From Acidimicrobiales bacterium (GTDB lineage Bacteria; Actinomycetota; Acidimicrobiia; Acidimicrobiales; RAAP-2), in NCBI GenBank assembly GCA_017883045.1, contig JADGOJ010000004.1:1-57081 (forward strand): 57,081 nt of DNA, written 5' to 3'. Each line of letters opens with the position of its first letter. Position 1 is the stretch's first letter. Positions 1 to 11,605 of this stretch are shown in pieces. The position numbers were made by a program, and so were the translations under genes. Below the pieces are notes generated by a model. That model was not told the DNA's origin. It searched no databases and saw only the letters and a program-made list of their open reading frames with translations.

Positions 1-1476
<1,476 letters not shown>

Positions 1477-1770
1477 CTACTTGGTAATGGTCGCCAGTAC
1501 GTCGCGGCTGGAAAGAATCAGGAGGTCCTCACCGTCGACGGTGATCTCGGTGCCGCCGTACTTCGAGTAGACGACCGTGTCGCCGACGCTGACGCCGGTC
1601 GGGATCACCTCGCCGGTGCTCTCGGTGCGACGACCGGGGCCCGTGGCGAGCACTTCACCCTGCTGGGGCTTCTCCTTGGCGGTGTCGGGGATGACCAGAC
1701 CCGACGCCGTCGTGGCCTCGGCGCTGTTTGGGCGAACCACAATGCGGTCTTCCAATGGGTGCAACTTCAT
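1477..1770 (-). CDS. groES: Co-chaperonin GroES
   Basis: [46 protein letters not shown]...; 97 aa; AGGAGG Shine-Dalgarno upstream. Confidence 0.97.
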   Translation of the reverse strand: MKLHPLEDRIVVRPNSAEATTASGLVIPDTAKEKPQQGEVLATGPGRRTESTGEVIPTGVSVGDTVVYSKYGGTEITVDGEDLLILSSRDVLATITK

Positions 1771-1791
1771 GATTTCTTGCCTCCTGTGCTT

Positions 1792-1846
1792 TTGGCACTC
1801 GATTCTTACGACTGCTAATTTAGCAGCCGGAGCGCCCGAGTGCCAA
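1792..1846. promoter_or_regulatory. Tandem/double CIRCE (HrcA operator) between groES and divergent MFS gene
   Basis: Minus strand reads TTGGCACTC-N9-GGCTGCTAA-A-TTAGCAGTC-N9-GAGTGCCAA; each half resembles CIRCE TTAGCACTC-N9-GAGTGCTAA; outer arms TTGGCACTCG/CGAGTGCCAA form a perfect 10-bp inverted repeat. Confidence 0.85.
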
Positions 1847-1878
1847 CGGCGTCGAAACTGCTGCCCTAGCCTGTCGCA

Positions 1879-3102
1879 ATGGCTTTCACCCCGTTGCAGC
1901 GTCGCGACGTCCGGCTGCTCGCCGGACTGCGCGGGGTGACCTTCCTCGGCGACTCGGTGGCCCTGATCACGCTCTACTTGCGTTTGGCCCCGGTCGGCCA
2001 CGCCTGGGCCATCGCCGCGCTCTCCATCGCCGGCACCCTGCCCCTGGTAGTGCTCTCCCCCTTGGCCGGCCAGGTCGTCGACCGGCTGCCCGCGAAGCGC
2101 CTCCTCACCCAACTCGGCTTCGTCGAGGCCGCGATCTGCGTGGGCATCGGCTACTGGCACGGCATGACCGCCACGCTGCTGCTGATGCTGGCGCTCAGCT
2201 CGTGCGTCGCATTCTCGTTCCCCGGCTACTCGGCCCTCGTGCCCACGGTCGCCGGCGAGGACAACATCTCGCGCGCCCAGGGCCTGATGCAGGCCGTCCA
2301 GGGGGGTGCGGCGGTGCTCGGGCCCATCACCGGAGGCTTCCTCGTGGGGTGGACCGGCCAGAGCTGGCCGCTCTACCTCGACGCACTCTGTTACGCGCTC
2401 GGCGCCTTCGCCACCACCTTGCTGCACCACGACCGGCGCCCCTCGCCCGACACCACCATCGAGCGCCTGGAGTCCGAGAAGATGATGGCCGGGGTCCTCT
2501 TGCTCTGGAACGACAAGGTGCTGCGGCCCGTCGTCCTGACGACGCTCGTGTTCTTGCTGGCGCTCAACATGGTGAACGTGGGCGAGGTCTTCTTCGTCAC
2601 GGTCACGCTGCACGCGTCGGCCGTCTACTACGGCCTGCTCGGCGCGAGCTTCGGGCTCGGATCGATCGCGGGGTCGCTGCTGGCCGGCAAGCTGCACCAG
2701 GGCCACGTTCAGTTGGCCCGCTCGATCCTCGCCACCATCGCCGTCGTGGGCGTGATGATCGGGCTGGTGGGGCTGGTCACCCGCGTCGAGTACATCTATC
2801 CGCCGATGGTGGTCGCGGGCGTCGCCGCCGGCGTCGCCCAGGTCGCCTTCGCCACGCTCACGACCGTGCGATCGCCCGAGTTGCTGCGCGGTCGGGTGTT
2901 CGCCGCGGTCGGGGCCATCTTCACGGGCAACCAGATAGGCGCCACCGCCCTCGGCGGGCTGGTGCTCACCCTGATCGCCCCGCGCACGGTCTTCCAGGTC
3001 TGCGGGATCTTCGCGACGGTCTCGGCGCTCGTGCTCGGACCTTTCGCGCTGCGCGCGAGCACCAACGCCCACGCCGCCGAGCAGGTCGGTCAGGGCGAGT
3101 GA
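1879..3102 (+). CDS. MFS transporter (12-TM type)
   Basis: 407 aa hydrophobic protein with repeated TM segments and MFS-like loop [13 protein letters not shown]. Confidence 0.85.
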   Translation: MAFTPLQRRDVRLLAGLRGVTFLGDSVALITLYLRLAPVGHAWAIAALSIAGTLPLVVLSPLAGQVVDRLPAKRLLTQLGFVEAAICVGIGYWHGMTATLLLMLALSSCVAFSFPGYSALVPTVAGEDNISRAQGLMQAVQGGAAVLGPITGGFLVGWTGQSWPLYLDALCYALGAFATTLLHHDRRPSPDTTIERLESEKMMAGVLLLWNDKVLRPVVLTTLVFLLALNMVNVGEVFFVTVTLHASAVYYGLLGASFGLGSIAGSLLAGKLHQGHVQLARSILATIAVVGVMIGLVGLVTRVEYIYPPMVVAGVAAGVAQVAFATLTTVRSPELLRGRVFAAVGAIFTGNQIGATALGGLVLTLIAPRTVFQVCGIFATVSALVLGPFALRASTNAHAAEQVGQGE

Positions 3103-3701
3103 CGCCGGCGCGCCCAGGCGCGCCCGTCGGGTCCGTAGACCACTCGGTCGTGGAGCCGGTCAAGGCGATGCTGCCAGAACTCGAAGAGCGTAGGGGTGAG
3201 TCGAAAGCCGCCCCAGTGCGCCGGCCGGGGGACGTCGCGGCCTTCGAACTCGCGCTCGACCTCGCGGACCCGGCGCTCGAGGGACTCGCGGCTGTCGATC
3301 GGCGCGCTCTGGGCGCTGGCGTGGGCGCCGAGCTGGTGGCCACGGGGTCGCGCGGCGAAGTAGGCGTCGGACTCGGCCGAGGACATCTTCTCGACGTCGC
3401 CCTCGATCCGGATCTGGCGACCGAGCCGCTCGCAGTACCACAGCAGGGCCCCGTGGGGATTGGCGAGGAGCTCACGGCCCTTGCGCGACTCGTAGTTGGT
3501 GTACCAGCCGAACGAGTGGTCGTCGATATGGCGCAGCAGCACCATGCGCGCGCTCGGGTGACCGTCGGGTGTCGAAGTGACCAGCGCGACCGCCTCGCGG
3601 TCGGGCATCTCGAGACTGGCGTCGTCGAACCAGCGGCGGAACTGGACGAAGGGGTCGGGGTCGCAGTCGGTGACGTCGAAGGGGGTCCAGGGCTCGTTCA
3701 C
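3090..3701 (-). CDS. pdxH: Pyridoxamine 5'-phosphate oxidase
   Basis: [28 protein letters not shown]...[34 protein letters not shown]...[24 protein letters not shown] start overlaps tsaD stop (GTGA). Confidence 0.93.
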   Translation of the reverse strand: MNEPWTPFDVTDCDPDPFVQFRRWFDDASLEMPDREAVALVTSTPDGHPSARMVLLRHIDDHSFGWYTNYESRKGRELLANPHGALLWYCERLGRQIRIEGDVEKMSSAESDAYFAARPRGHQLGAHASAQSAPIDSRESLERRVREVEREFEGRDVPRPAHWGGFRLTPTLFEFWQHRLDRLHDRVVYGPDGRAWARRRHSP

Positions 3702-4705
3702 GAGACGTCGGCCAGCTGCCAGTTGGGGGTGGCCGGCAGGTCGAGCGGGCTCGGGCCGTCGGCGCGCAGGCGGTAGAGCCCCGCGGCCGCGATCATCGCC
3801 GCGTTGTCGGTGCACATGGCCAGGCTCGGCAGGTGGCTCACGACGCCGAAGTCGTCGGCCAGTCGCGCGACGCCCTCGCGCAGGGTCGAGTTCGCCGCCA
3901 CGCCTCCGGCGAGCGCGATCCCGCGCACCTCGTAGTGCTCGAGGGCACTGCGCAGCTTGCGCAGCAGCTGCTCGGCGACGGCCGCCTGGAACGAGGCGGC
4001 GACGTCGGCCAGACCCACGTCGCTCTGCTTCTGCGTGGCGCGCACGACCGCCGTCTTCAGGCCCGAGAACGAGAAGTCGTAGTCGCTGCCCGTCATCGAG
4101 ACCGGCAGCTTGAGCTTGCCCGGGGTGCCGGTCCGGGCGAGCCGGTCGATCTCGGGTCCACCGGGGTAGCCGAGTCCGAGCCAGCGAGCGACCTTGTCGT
4201 ACGCCTCACCGGCGGCGTCGTCGATGGTCTCGCCGAGCACCTGGTGATGGCCGGGTCCCGACTGCAGGACGATCAGGCTGTGCCCCCCGGACACCAGCAG
4301 CGTGAGCAGGGGCCACTCGAGGCCCGACTGCTCGAGCAGGGGCGCGAAGAGGTGGCCTTCCAGGTGGTTCACCCCGACGAACGGCACCCCCCACGCCAGC
4401 GAGAACCCTTTGGCCGCCGAAAGGCCCACCAGCAGCGAGCCGATCAGGCCCGGGCCGCTCGTCACCGCGATGCCCTCGATTGCCGGATCGTGCGGGTCGA
4501 GTCCGGCCCCGTCGAGGGCGCGCCGCACCACCGGCCCGATGGTCGCCACGTGCGCGCGCCCGGCGAGCTCGGGCACCACGCCGCCGAAGGCCCGGTGCTG
4601 GTCGATGGACGACTCGAGGACCGAGGAGATGACGTGGAAGTCGTCGTCGACGACCGCCGCAGCGGTCTCGTCACAACTCGTCTCGATCCCCAGCACCACC
4701 GCCAT
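3698..4705 (-). CDS. tsaD: tRNA N6-adenosine threonylcarbamoyltransferase TsaD
   Basis: MAVVLGIETSCDETAAAVV...GVNHLEGHLFAPL...; TsaD/Kae1 motifs. Confidence 0.97.
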   Translation of the reverse strand: MAVVLGIETSCDETAAAVVDDDFHVISSVLESSIDQHRAFGGVVPELAGRAHVATIGPVVRRALDGAGLDPHDPAIEGIAVTSGPGLIGSLLVGLSAAKGFSLAWGVPFVGVNHLEGHLFAPLLEQSGLEWPLLTLLVSGGHSLIVLQSGPGHHQVLGETIDDAAGEAYDKVARWLGLGYPGGPEIDRLARTGTPGKLKLPVSMTGSDYDFSFSGLKTAVVRATQKQSDVGLADVAASFQAAVAEQLLRKLRSALEHYEVRGIALAGGVAANSTLREGVARLADDFGVVSHLPSLAMCTDNAAMIAAAGLYRLRADGPSPLDLPATPNWQLADVS

Positions 4706-4726
4706 GCAACCAGCGTAGGGCCCGCT

Positions 4727-5188
4727 CTAGCCCTCGAAGGACAGATCGGCCCAGAGCACCAGCGCGTCCTCCCTGGTGCGCTCGTAGTAGTTCTTGCGCA
4801 CGCCGACCGGTCGGAAGCCGAAGCGGTAGTAGAGCTGTTGGGCTCGTTCGTTGGAGACGGCCACCTCGAGGGTCGCCCGGCGCACGCCCCGGGCGAGCGC
4901 GTTCGCCCACGCCTCGTCGAGCAATGACGAGGCGATGCCACGGCCCTCCTGGCCGTGAAGCGTGCCCAGGGTGTTGACGTGCAACTCGTCCAGGACGAAC
5001 ATGACGCCGAGGTACCCGACGATGCGCCCGACTTCGACGGCGACGGTGTAGCGACGGGTCTCGACGTTGGTGATCTCGTCGAGCAGCATCCCCCTCGTCC
5101 AGGGCTCGGGGAACTGCGCTTCCTCGAGCACGAGCAGTTCGGTGACGTCACGGCGCTCGGCCGGGCGGATCGTCCACGCGACGTTCAC
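4727..5188 (-). CDS. rimI: Ribosomal protein S18-alanine N-acetyltransferase-like GNAT
   Basis: TIRPAERRDVTELLVLEEAQFPEPWTRGML...GRGIASSLLDEAW...LEVAVSNERAQQLYYRFGF; between tsaB and tsaD; GTG start overlaps tsaB stop (GTGA). Confidence 0.92.
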   Translation of the reverse strand: MNVAWTIRPAERRDVTELLVLEEAQFPEPWTRGMLLDEITNVETRRYTVAVEVGRIVGYLGVMFVLDELHVNTLGTLHGQEGRGIASSLLDEAWANALARGVRRATLEVAVSNERAQQLYYRFGFRPVGVRKNYYERTREDALVLWADLSFEG

Positions 5189-5865
5189 GTCGGTCGCTGG
5201 CGCGTCGCGAAGTTGGCCACGGCGTCGGCCTCGCGAAGGTAGAGCGGTGCGACGACCACGTCGGCTTCGCGCCGGGCACCGATCGTCAGGGCGGCGTGCA
5301 GTGACGGCACCGATTGGTCGAAGACGGCGCCGTTGGGCACCGCGTCGAAGTCGGCGAAGTACCGAACGACACCGTCGCCGGTGAAGGTCACGGGTGCGCC
5401 GTTGGTCGCCCACTCGATCACGACGTCGCGGGGGACCGCGACGCGGGGAACCTTCAGCATGACGACCTCGTCGTCGAGCTGGAACGTCTGGACGAAGACC
5501 TCGCCGCGGCGTCCGTCGACGCAGCTGACGACCTTGCCGCGGACACCGGCGTCGAAGGCCCCGCGGGCCAGCAGCTCGAGCGACGTGGCCCCCACCAGTT
5601 CACAGCCGAGACCCTGGGCGAAGGCGATGGCCGTCGCGATGCCGACACGGAGTCCCGTGAACAGTCCGGGCCCACGGTCGACGATGACGCGCGTCACGTC
5701 ACGGGGCTTCAGCCCGGCCTCGCCGAGGATCGCCTTCATCGCGAGTGCCAGGGCCTCGGTGTGGCGACGATCGTCGTTGACGACGCGCACGACCTCGAGG
5801 CCGCTCGTCGAACGAACGCCGACCGCGCAGGCGCGGGTGGCCGTCTCGATGGCCAGGACGTTCAC
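5185..5865 (-). CDS. tsaB: tRNA threonylcarbamoyladenosine biosynthesis protein TsaB
   Basis: VNVLAIETATRACAVGVRS...DRGPGLFTGLRVGIATAIAFAQGL; GTG start overlaps tsaE stop (GTGA). Confidence 0.95.
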   Translation of the reverse strand: MNVLAIETATRACAVGVRSTSGLEVVRVVNDDRRHTEALALAMKAILGEAGLKPRDVTRVIVDRGPGLFTGLRVGIATAIAFAQGLGCELVGATSLELLARGAFDAGVRGKVVSCVDGRRGEVFVQTFQLDDEVVMLKVPRVAVPRDVVIEWATNGAPVTFTGDGVVRYFADFDAVPNGAVFDQSVPSLHAALTIGARREADVVVAPLYLREADAVANFATRQRPT

Positions 5866-6341
5866 CGCCCGGCCCAGCGGTCCAGCTCGCCGGCTCGCTG
5901 GGAGGCGAGTTCCCCGTCGACCACGAGGGTCCGGCCGTCCTCGTCGTCGACGACGAAGTCGACGGTCATGACGTCGCGTCCGAAGACCGACGCCGCGAGT
6001 TCGCCCCACTCCACGAGCGCCACCGCCGACTCCTCGACCAGTTCTCCCAGCGCGAGGTCGACGACCTCGTCGAGGGTCTCGACGCGATAGACGTCACAGT
6101 GGTGCAGCGTCGCGATACCCTGGGCGTTCGCGCAGTGGTGCTCGCGCACCATCGTGAAGGTCGGGCTGGTGACGCGCTCCGTGACGCCGAGCCCCTTGGC
6201 GACGCCCTTGGCGAACGTGGTCTTGCCCGCGCCCAACGCACCGGTCAGCAGGACGATGTCGCCGCTGCGCAGCACCGGCGCGAACGCCTGGCCGGCGTCC
6301 ACGCACTCCTCGGACGTCGCGCAGTACCTACGCCAGCTCAC
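5862..6341 (-). CDS. tsaE: tRNA threonylcarbamoyladenosine biosynthesis ATPase TsaE
   Basis: Walker A GALGAGKTTFAKGVAKGLG, VTSPTFTMVREH, HCDVYR motif. Confidence 0.96.
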   Translation of the reverse strand: MSWRRYCATSEECVDAGQAFAPVLRSGDIVLLTGALGAGKTTFAKGVAKGLGVTERVTSPTFTMVREHHCANAQGIATLHHCDVYRVETLDEVVDLALGELVEESAVALVEWGELAASVFGRDVMTVDFVVDDEDGRTLVVDGELASQRAGELDRWAGR

Positions 6342-6886
6342 GCCCCGCCCACCAGACCCTTCAGGATTCGCAGGTCCGAACGCATCACGTTCACCACGCT
6401 AGGTCCGCCGCGAAGCGCGGCCGCCGGGTGGAAGGTCGCCATTCCGACGGCACCCTCGAGATCGACGACGCGACCGTGGGTGGTGCCAATCCCGCCGTCG
6501 AAGCCGAAGACCGAACGGGCCGCGGTGTTGCCGAGCGCCAGCACCACCGTGGGCCTGATGACGCTGAGCTGCTCGCTCAACCACGGCCTGCAGGCCTCGA
6601 GTTCGCCGCGCGTCGGGGTCCGATTGGCCGGGGGCCGGCACTTCACGACGTTGGTGACGAAGCACTGGGCGCGCTTCAGGCCCACCTCCTCCTCAATCAG
6701 CCGGAACAGGAGCTGGCCGCTGCGGCCGATGAACGGCTCGCCGCCCTCGTCCTCCCTGCGACCAGGTGCCTCGCCGATGACCATCAGGGCTGGATGGCCG
6801 GGCCCCGATCCGATGACGACGCGCTGACGGGTCAGGGAAAGCGCGCAGCGCATGCACGTGGGCAGATCGGCGAGGTCGAGGCCCAC
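6338..6886 (-). CDS. Uracil-DNA glycosylase, family 4 type (Fe-S)
   Basis: VIGEAPGRREDEGGEPFIGRSGQLL...FVTNVVKCRPPANRTPT...EACRPWL...TFHPAAALR; four cysteines spaced as in Fe-S UDGs. Confidence 0.92.
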   Translation of the reverse strand: MGLDLADLPTCMRCALSLTRQRVVIGSGPGHPALMVIGEAPGRREDEGGEPFIGRSGQLLFRLIEEEVGLKRAQCFVTNVVKCRPPANRTPTRGELEACRPWLSEQLSVIRPTVVLALGNTAARSVFGFDGGIGTTHGRVVDLEGAVGMATFHPAAALRGGPSVVNVMRSDLRILKGLVGGA

Positions 6887-6889
6887 GGT

Positions 6890-8041
6890 CTAGTCCACGA
6901 GAACGCGCGGCACGCGAGCGCCGATGCCACAGAGGATCTCCCAGGTGATGGTGTCGGCCCTGCGGGCCCACTCCTCAGCCGTGATCTCCTCGTCGCCTTG
7001 GCGACCCAAGAGCACGACGTCGTCGCCGGGCTTGACGTCGTCAGCGCCGCAGTCGATCAACAGCTGGTCCATCGTCACGTTGCCGGCCAGCGGGTAGCGC
7101 TTGGCGTTGATCAGCACCTCGGCGCCGGCGTCGAAGAGCCGACGGGGGTAGCCGTCGGCGTAGCCGAAGGGCACGGTCGCGATGGTGGCGGGATGCTCGA
7201 GCGCCCGGCGCCGCCCGTAGCTCGGCCGTTCGCCCGCCTCGACCCGACGCACCGCGACGACCTGGGCGCGCAGCGTGAGTGCCGTCTCGAGTCTCAGTCC
7301 CTTCTCCTCGAGCGCCGAGGACAACCAACCCTCGGGCAGGTAGCCGTAGAGCGCGAGGCCGATGCGCACCATCGTGCGGCGCGCCTCGGGGTAACCGAGC
7401 GCCCCGGCGCTGTTGGCCGCGTGCAGGACCCTCGGCGCCACGCCGCGCGCGGCGAGGGCCACGACGACCTCGTCGAAACGGTCGATCTGGGCGCGAGTGA
7501 ACGACCGGTCGTCCGCGCTCGAACCGTCGGCCACGCTGAAGTGGGTGTAGATGCCCTCGAGGTCGATCACCGGCGACGCCTCCAGGATGTCGACCACCTC
7601 ATCGAGGGCGGCTGGGTCGACGCCCATCCGGTGCATGCCGGTGTCGACCTTCACGTGCACGCGGTGCAGTCCCCCGAGCCGCTCGGCACTCGCCACGGCG
7701 GCCTTGGCCCCCTCGAGGGAGCCAATGGTGAGGGTCAGCGAGTGGCTCAAGGCATCGGGGATGGTCTCGGGGGGGATCTCAGCGAGCAGGAGGATCGGCG
7801 CGGAGATGCCGCTGCCGCGCAGCTCGATCCCCTCGTCCACGATCGCCACGGCCAGCGTGTCGGCGCCACCGTCGAGGGCGGCCTTGGCAGCGAGTTGCGC
7901 GCCGTGGCCGTAGGCGTTGGCCTTCACGACCGCGCACAGCAGCGTGTCGCCCATCACCTCTTTCAGGGCGCGGACGTTGTGGGCGATCGCCGAGGCCGAG
8001 ATCTCGGCCCAGGCCGGGCGACGCACGCCCTCAACCGGCAT
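6890..8041 (-). CDS. alr: Alanine racemase
   Basis: RPAWAEISASAIAHNVRALKEVMGDTLLCAVVKANAYGHGAQ...; PLP-lysine motif. Start at MPVEGV chosen over the longer 8236 ORF. Confidence 0.94.
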   Translation of the reverse strand: MPVEGVRRPAWAEISASAIAHNVRALKEVMGDTLLCAVVKANAYGHGAQLAAKAALDGGADTLAVAIVDEGIELRGSGISAPILLLAEIPPETIPDALSHSLTLTIGSLEGAKAAVASAERLGGLHRVHVKVDTGMHRMGVDPAALDEVVDILEASPVIDLEGIYTHFSVADGSSADDRSFTRAQIDRFDEVVVALAARGVAPRVLHAANSAGALGYPEARRTMVRIGLALYGYLPEGWLSSALEEKGLRLETALTLRAQVVAVRRVEAGERPSYGRRRALEHPATIATVPFGYADGYPRRLFDAGAEVLINAKRYPLAGNVTMDQLLIDCGADDVKPGDDVVLLGRQGDEEITAEEWARRADTITWEILCGIGARVPRVLVD

Positions 8042-8417
8042 CGACCGGCCCTTTGGCGCTGGCGACCGCGAAAGCGCCCGCCGTCTGGTCCGTGTGCGAC
8101 ATGGACAGGTGGATCTCGTCGACGCCGCGACTCGTCGCGAGCGCGGCGGCGACACCGTAGAGGGCCACCCTCGGTGCTCCGCTCGGTTCGCGGCGGATCT
8201 CGATGGAGTGCCAGGGCGCGGCGCCGAGGCCGACACCGAGGGTCTTCAAGACCGCCTCCTTCGCGGCGAAGCGTGCCGCGAGCCGCTCGGGTCGCGCGTG
8301 GGCGTCGCGGCGCTCGTCATCGGTGAACAACCGCTGCGCGATCGCCGGATGGCGCTCGAGGGCCAGCGCGAAGCGCGCCACGTCGACGATGTCGATACCG
8401 ACGCCGACCGTCGCCAC
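8031..8417 (-). CDS. acpS: Holo-[acyl-carrier-protein] synthase
   Basis: GVGIDIVDVARFALALERHPAIAQRLFTDDERR...RLAARFAAKEAVLKTLG; GTG start. Confidence 0.95.
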   Translation of the reverse strand: MATVGVGIDIVDVARFALALERHPAIAQRLFTDDERRDAHARPERLAARFAAKEAVLKTLGVGLGAAPWHSIEIRREPSGAPRVALYGVAAALATSRGVDEIHLSMSHTDQTAGAFAVASAKGPVDAG

Positions 8418-10258
8418 TATTCGACCGTCACGGTCTTGGCGAGGTTGCGCGGACGGTCGACGTTGCGTCCGAGCCCCCGGGCAACGGCGTAGGCGAAGAG
8501 CTGCATGGGCACGATGTCGACCATCGGCGTGAACAACGGCTCGGTCGCCGGCACGCGCAGGACGTAATCCGCCACCGCGCTGATCGCCTCGTCGTCGTCG
8601 GTCGCCACGACCACCACGCTGGCGCCCCGGGCCTTCACCTCGGCGAGGTTGGACAGTATCTTCTCGTGCATCGCGGGATTGGTCGCGACCGCGACCACGA
8701 CGACACCCGGTTCGATCAGGGCGAGTGGGCCATGCTTCAGTTCACCGGCCGGATAGCCCTCGGCGTGCAGGTAGGTCAACTCCTTCAGCTTCAGCGCTCC
8801 CTCGAGGGCGGTGGGGAAGCCGACGTGGCGGCCGATGAAGAAGAAGTCGTGGGCCCCCATGAGTTCCTTCGCCACGTGTTCGACGCTCGCGCGCCGCTCG
8901 AGGGTGGTCGCGACCTGGGCGCTTACCGCGTTGAGCCCGAGGAACAGCGCGTCGATGTCGACCGGCGTCATGGTGCCGCGAAGTTGGGCGAGGCGCAGCG
9001 CGAACAGCTCGAGTGCGGCGACCTGGGCCACGAAGGCCTTGGTGGAGGCGACGGAGACCTCGAGGCCGGCGCGGGTGTAGATGACGGCGTCGGCCTCGCG
9101 CGCGAGTGAGGAGTCGACGATGTTGGAGATCGCCACGACGTGCGCGCCTCGGCGCTGCGCCTCGCGGGTGGCCTGGATCGTGTCGATGGTCTCGCCGCTC
9201 TGCGAGACACCGATCACGAGGGTGCCGATCTCCACGATCGGATCGCGGTAGCGGTACTCGCTGGAGATGTCGACCTCCACGCTGATCCGCGCCCAGCGCT
9301 CGATGGCGTACTTCGCCACGAGTGCCGCGTGGTGCGACGTCCCCGCGGCCACCAGCACCACGCGCTTGACCGCTCGCAACTCCTCGTCGCTGATGCGCAG
9401 CTCGTCGAAGGTGATCGTCCCGTCGCGACGGCGCCGATCGAGGAGGGTCGCCCGGATGGCGTTGGGCTGCTCGCTGATCTCCTTGGACATGAAGTCGTCG
9501 TGGCCGCCCTTCTCCGCGGTCTCGAGGTCCCAGTCGATGGCGAGTTGGCGCAATCGGACGGGCGCCCCTTCGAGGTCGATCGCCCGGAAGCCCTCCGGCC
9601 CCAGACGAACGATCTCGTCGTCGTTGACCGCGTAGAACGCGGTCGCGCGGTCGAGGATCGCCGGCACGTCGCTCGCGAGGTAGGTCACCCCCGGCGCGGT
9701 GCCGACGACCAGGGGCGAGATCCGCCGCGCCGCGACGATCACGTCGGGTTCGTTGGCGTCCATCACCGCCAGGGCGAAGGCCCCCCTGACCGTCAGGAGG
9801 CTCTGGCGCATCGCCTCCATCAGATCGAGGCCCGACGCGCGCGACTCCTCGATGAGGTGGGCCAGCACCTCGGAGTCGGTGACCGAGGTGAACCGGTGAC
9901 CACGGGCCTCGAGCTGCTCTTGCAGTTCGGTGTGGTTCTCGATGATGCCGTTGTGAATGATGGCGATGCTCCCTGAGCAGTCGAGGTGGGGGTGGGCGTT
10001 GACGGCCTCGGGCGCGCCGTGCGTGGCCCAGCGGGTGTGGCCGATGCCCGAGCTGAAGCCGACGGGGGCCAGTTCGCACTCGAGGCGCAGGGCCGCGACC
10101 GATTCGGTCCCGACGGCGGCGCGCGCGCGCCAGGTCTGGCCCGGGCGCACGAGGGCAATTCCCGCGGAGTCGTAGCCGCGATACTCCAGGCGGGTCAAGC
10201 CCTCCAGCAAGGTCGCGAGCGTGTCGGAGGATCCAACGACCCCAATGATGCCGCACAT
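8417..10258 (-). CDS. glmS: Glutamine--fructose-6-phosphate aminotransferase
   Basis: MCGIIGVVGSSDTLATLLEGLTRLEYRGYDSAGIAL...; C-terminal DRPRNLAKTVTVE. Confidence 0.98.
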   Translation of the reverse strand: MCGIIGVVGSSDTLATLLEGLTRLEYRGYDSAGIALVRPGQTWRARAAVGTESVAALRLECELAPVGFSSGIGHTRWATHGAPEAVNAHPHLDCSGSIAIIHNGIIENHTELQEQLEARGHRFTSVTDSEVLAHLIEESRASGLDLMEAMRQSLLTVRGAFALAVMDANEPDVIVAARRISPLVVGTAPGVTYLASDVPAILDRATAFYAVNDDEIVRLGPEGFRAIDLEGAPVRLRQLAIDWDLETAEKGGHDDFMSKEISEQPNAIRATLLDRRRRDGTITFDELRISDEELRAVKRVVLVAAGTSHHAALVAKYAIERWARISVEVDISSEYRYRDPIVEIGTLVIGVSQSGETIDTIQATREAQRRGAHVVAISNIVDSSLAREADAVIYTRAGLEVSVASTKAFVAQVAALELFALRLAQLRGTMTPVDIDALFLGLNAVSAQVATTLERRASVEHVAKELMGAHDFFFIGRHVGFPTALEGALKLKELTYLHAEGYPAGELKHGPLALIEPGVVVVAVATNPAMHEKILSNLAEVKARGASVVVVATDDDEAISAVADYVLRVPATEPLFTPMVDIVPMQLFAYAVARGLGRNVDRPRNLAKTVTVE

Positions 10259-10303
10259 GGGACCAGCCTACTCGTGGCCCTTTGACGCTCTCCTGGCCGA
10301 ATG

Positions 10304-11605
10304 TTACGCGAGGAAAATGCTTTGCAGGCGCGCGGAGAAGACGTCGACGAACTCCGCGTTCAACGCCTCGATCATCACGCGCACGACCGGCTCGGTGCCC
10401 GAGGGGCGGATGAACAGGCGCACGTCGGCCGGTTCTATCCCGTAGGCCGCGCTCAGTTCGTCGAACAGTTCGTGCACCGCCTCGTCGTTGTAGTTCTCGC
10501 GCGCCACGTTGACGAGCCTTTGGGGGACACGATGCCACACCGCGTCGGCCTGCTCGGCCAACGGTCCTCGGCGCGCCACCAGGTCCGCGAGCATGAGTCC
10601 AGTCAGGAGACCGTCACCCGTCGGCGCCAGGTTGCGAAAGATGAGATGGCCCGACTGCTCGCCCCCGAAGGGCAACGACTGCTCCTCCAGCGCCATCAAG
10701 ACGTTGCGGTCACCCACGTCAGTCTCGACGACCGCGATGGCGGCCTCCTTCATCGCGCTGTGCAGGCCGAGGTTGCTCATCGAGGTGACCACGAGTCCCC
10801 CGCCGAGCGTGTTGCGTTCGAAGAAGTCCAGGGCGAACAGGACCATCAGGTCATCGCCGTCGCGAACGTTGCCCCCCGCGTCCACGGCGATCAGACGGTC
10901 GGCGTCGCCGTCGAAGGCGAGACCCAGGTCGGCGCGCAGCTCGAGCACTTTGGCCACCAGTCCCTCGACGTGAGTGGAGCCGCACTGCTCATTGATGTTG
11001 TGCCCGTCGGGCTGATCGTTGATCGTCGTGAGGCGCGCGCCCGTCGCTTCGAACAGTTCGTGGGCCACGTGCGACGCCGCCCCGTTCGCGCAGTCCAGCA
11101 CGATGTGCAGCGGCGAAATGTCGCCGGGGACCAGTGAACGAAGGTGCGCCGTGTAATCGGACTCGGCCGTGGCATCGACGGCGAACTCGGCGAAGGTCGC
11201 GCCCGTCGCATGAGGGGCGGTGTTCAGCGCATCGGTGACCGCCTGCTCGGTCGCGTGGTCGAGCTTGCCCCCGCCGAGCCCCAGGACTTTCAGCCCGTTG
11301 TCGTAGTAGGGGTTGTGCGAGGCCGAGACGACCACCCCCACGCCGCCACGTTGCAGGGCGATGATCGCCACTCCGGGGGTCGTGAAGTAGCCGAGGTTGA
11401 CCCCGGCAGCGCCACCATCGCGAAGCCCCGTCAAGACGGCGGCGGCCAGCTGCGGTGAGCTCTCGCGGGTGTCGTAGCCGACGAAGACCGGAGTGGCAAA
11501 GACGCTGGCGACCGCACGGCCGAGACGGTACGCCAGGTCCGTGGTGATCTCGTCGTACGCTCGCCCGCGAATACCGTCCGTGCCAAACCGCACGGTCATG
11601 GCCAT
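10304..11605 (-). CDS. glmM: Phosphoglucosamine mutase
   Basis: VRFGTDGIRGRAYDEITTDLAYRLG...VVVSASHNPYYDNGLKV...FDGDADRLIAVD. Confidence 0.97.
   Translation of the reverse strand: MAMTVRFGTDGIRGRAYDEITTDLAYRLGRAVASVFATPVFVGYDTRESSPQLAAAVLTGLRDGGAAGVNLGYFTTPGVAIIALQRGGVGVVVSASHNPYYDNGLKVLGLGGGKLDHATEQAVTDALNTAPHATGATFAEFAVDATAESDYTAHLRSLVPGDISPLHIVLDCANGAASHVAHELFEATGARLTTINDQPDGHNINEQCGSTHVEGLVAKVLELRADLGLAFDGDADRLIAVDAGGNVRDGDDLMVLFALDFFERNTLGGGLVVTSMSNLGLHSAMKEAAIAVVETDVGDRNVLMALEEQSLPFGGEQSGHLIFRNLAPTGDGLLTGLMLADLVARRGPLAEQADAVWHRVPQRLVNVARENYNDEAVHELFDELSAAYGIEPADVRLFIRPSGTEPVVRVMIEALNAEFVDVFSARLQSIFLA

Noticed and set aside
1477-3072. 531-aa minus ORF joining groES to antisense of the MFS gene
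   Set aside because: Only the last 97 aa are GroES; the upstream part is antisense to the MFS gene and crosses the CIRCE promoter region. True start is at 1770.
2202-3776. 524-aa plus ORF overlapping the MFS gene and antisense to pdxH
   Set aside because: Arg/Pro/Ala-rich out-of-frame translation overlapping two well-supported genes.
6428-8326. 632-aa plus ORF antisense to UDG/alr/acpS
   Set aside because: Antisense shadow of three recognised genes.
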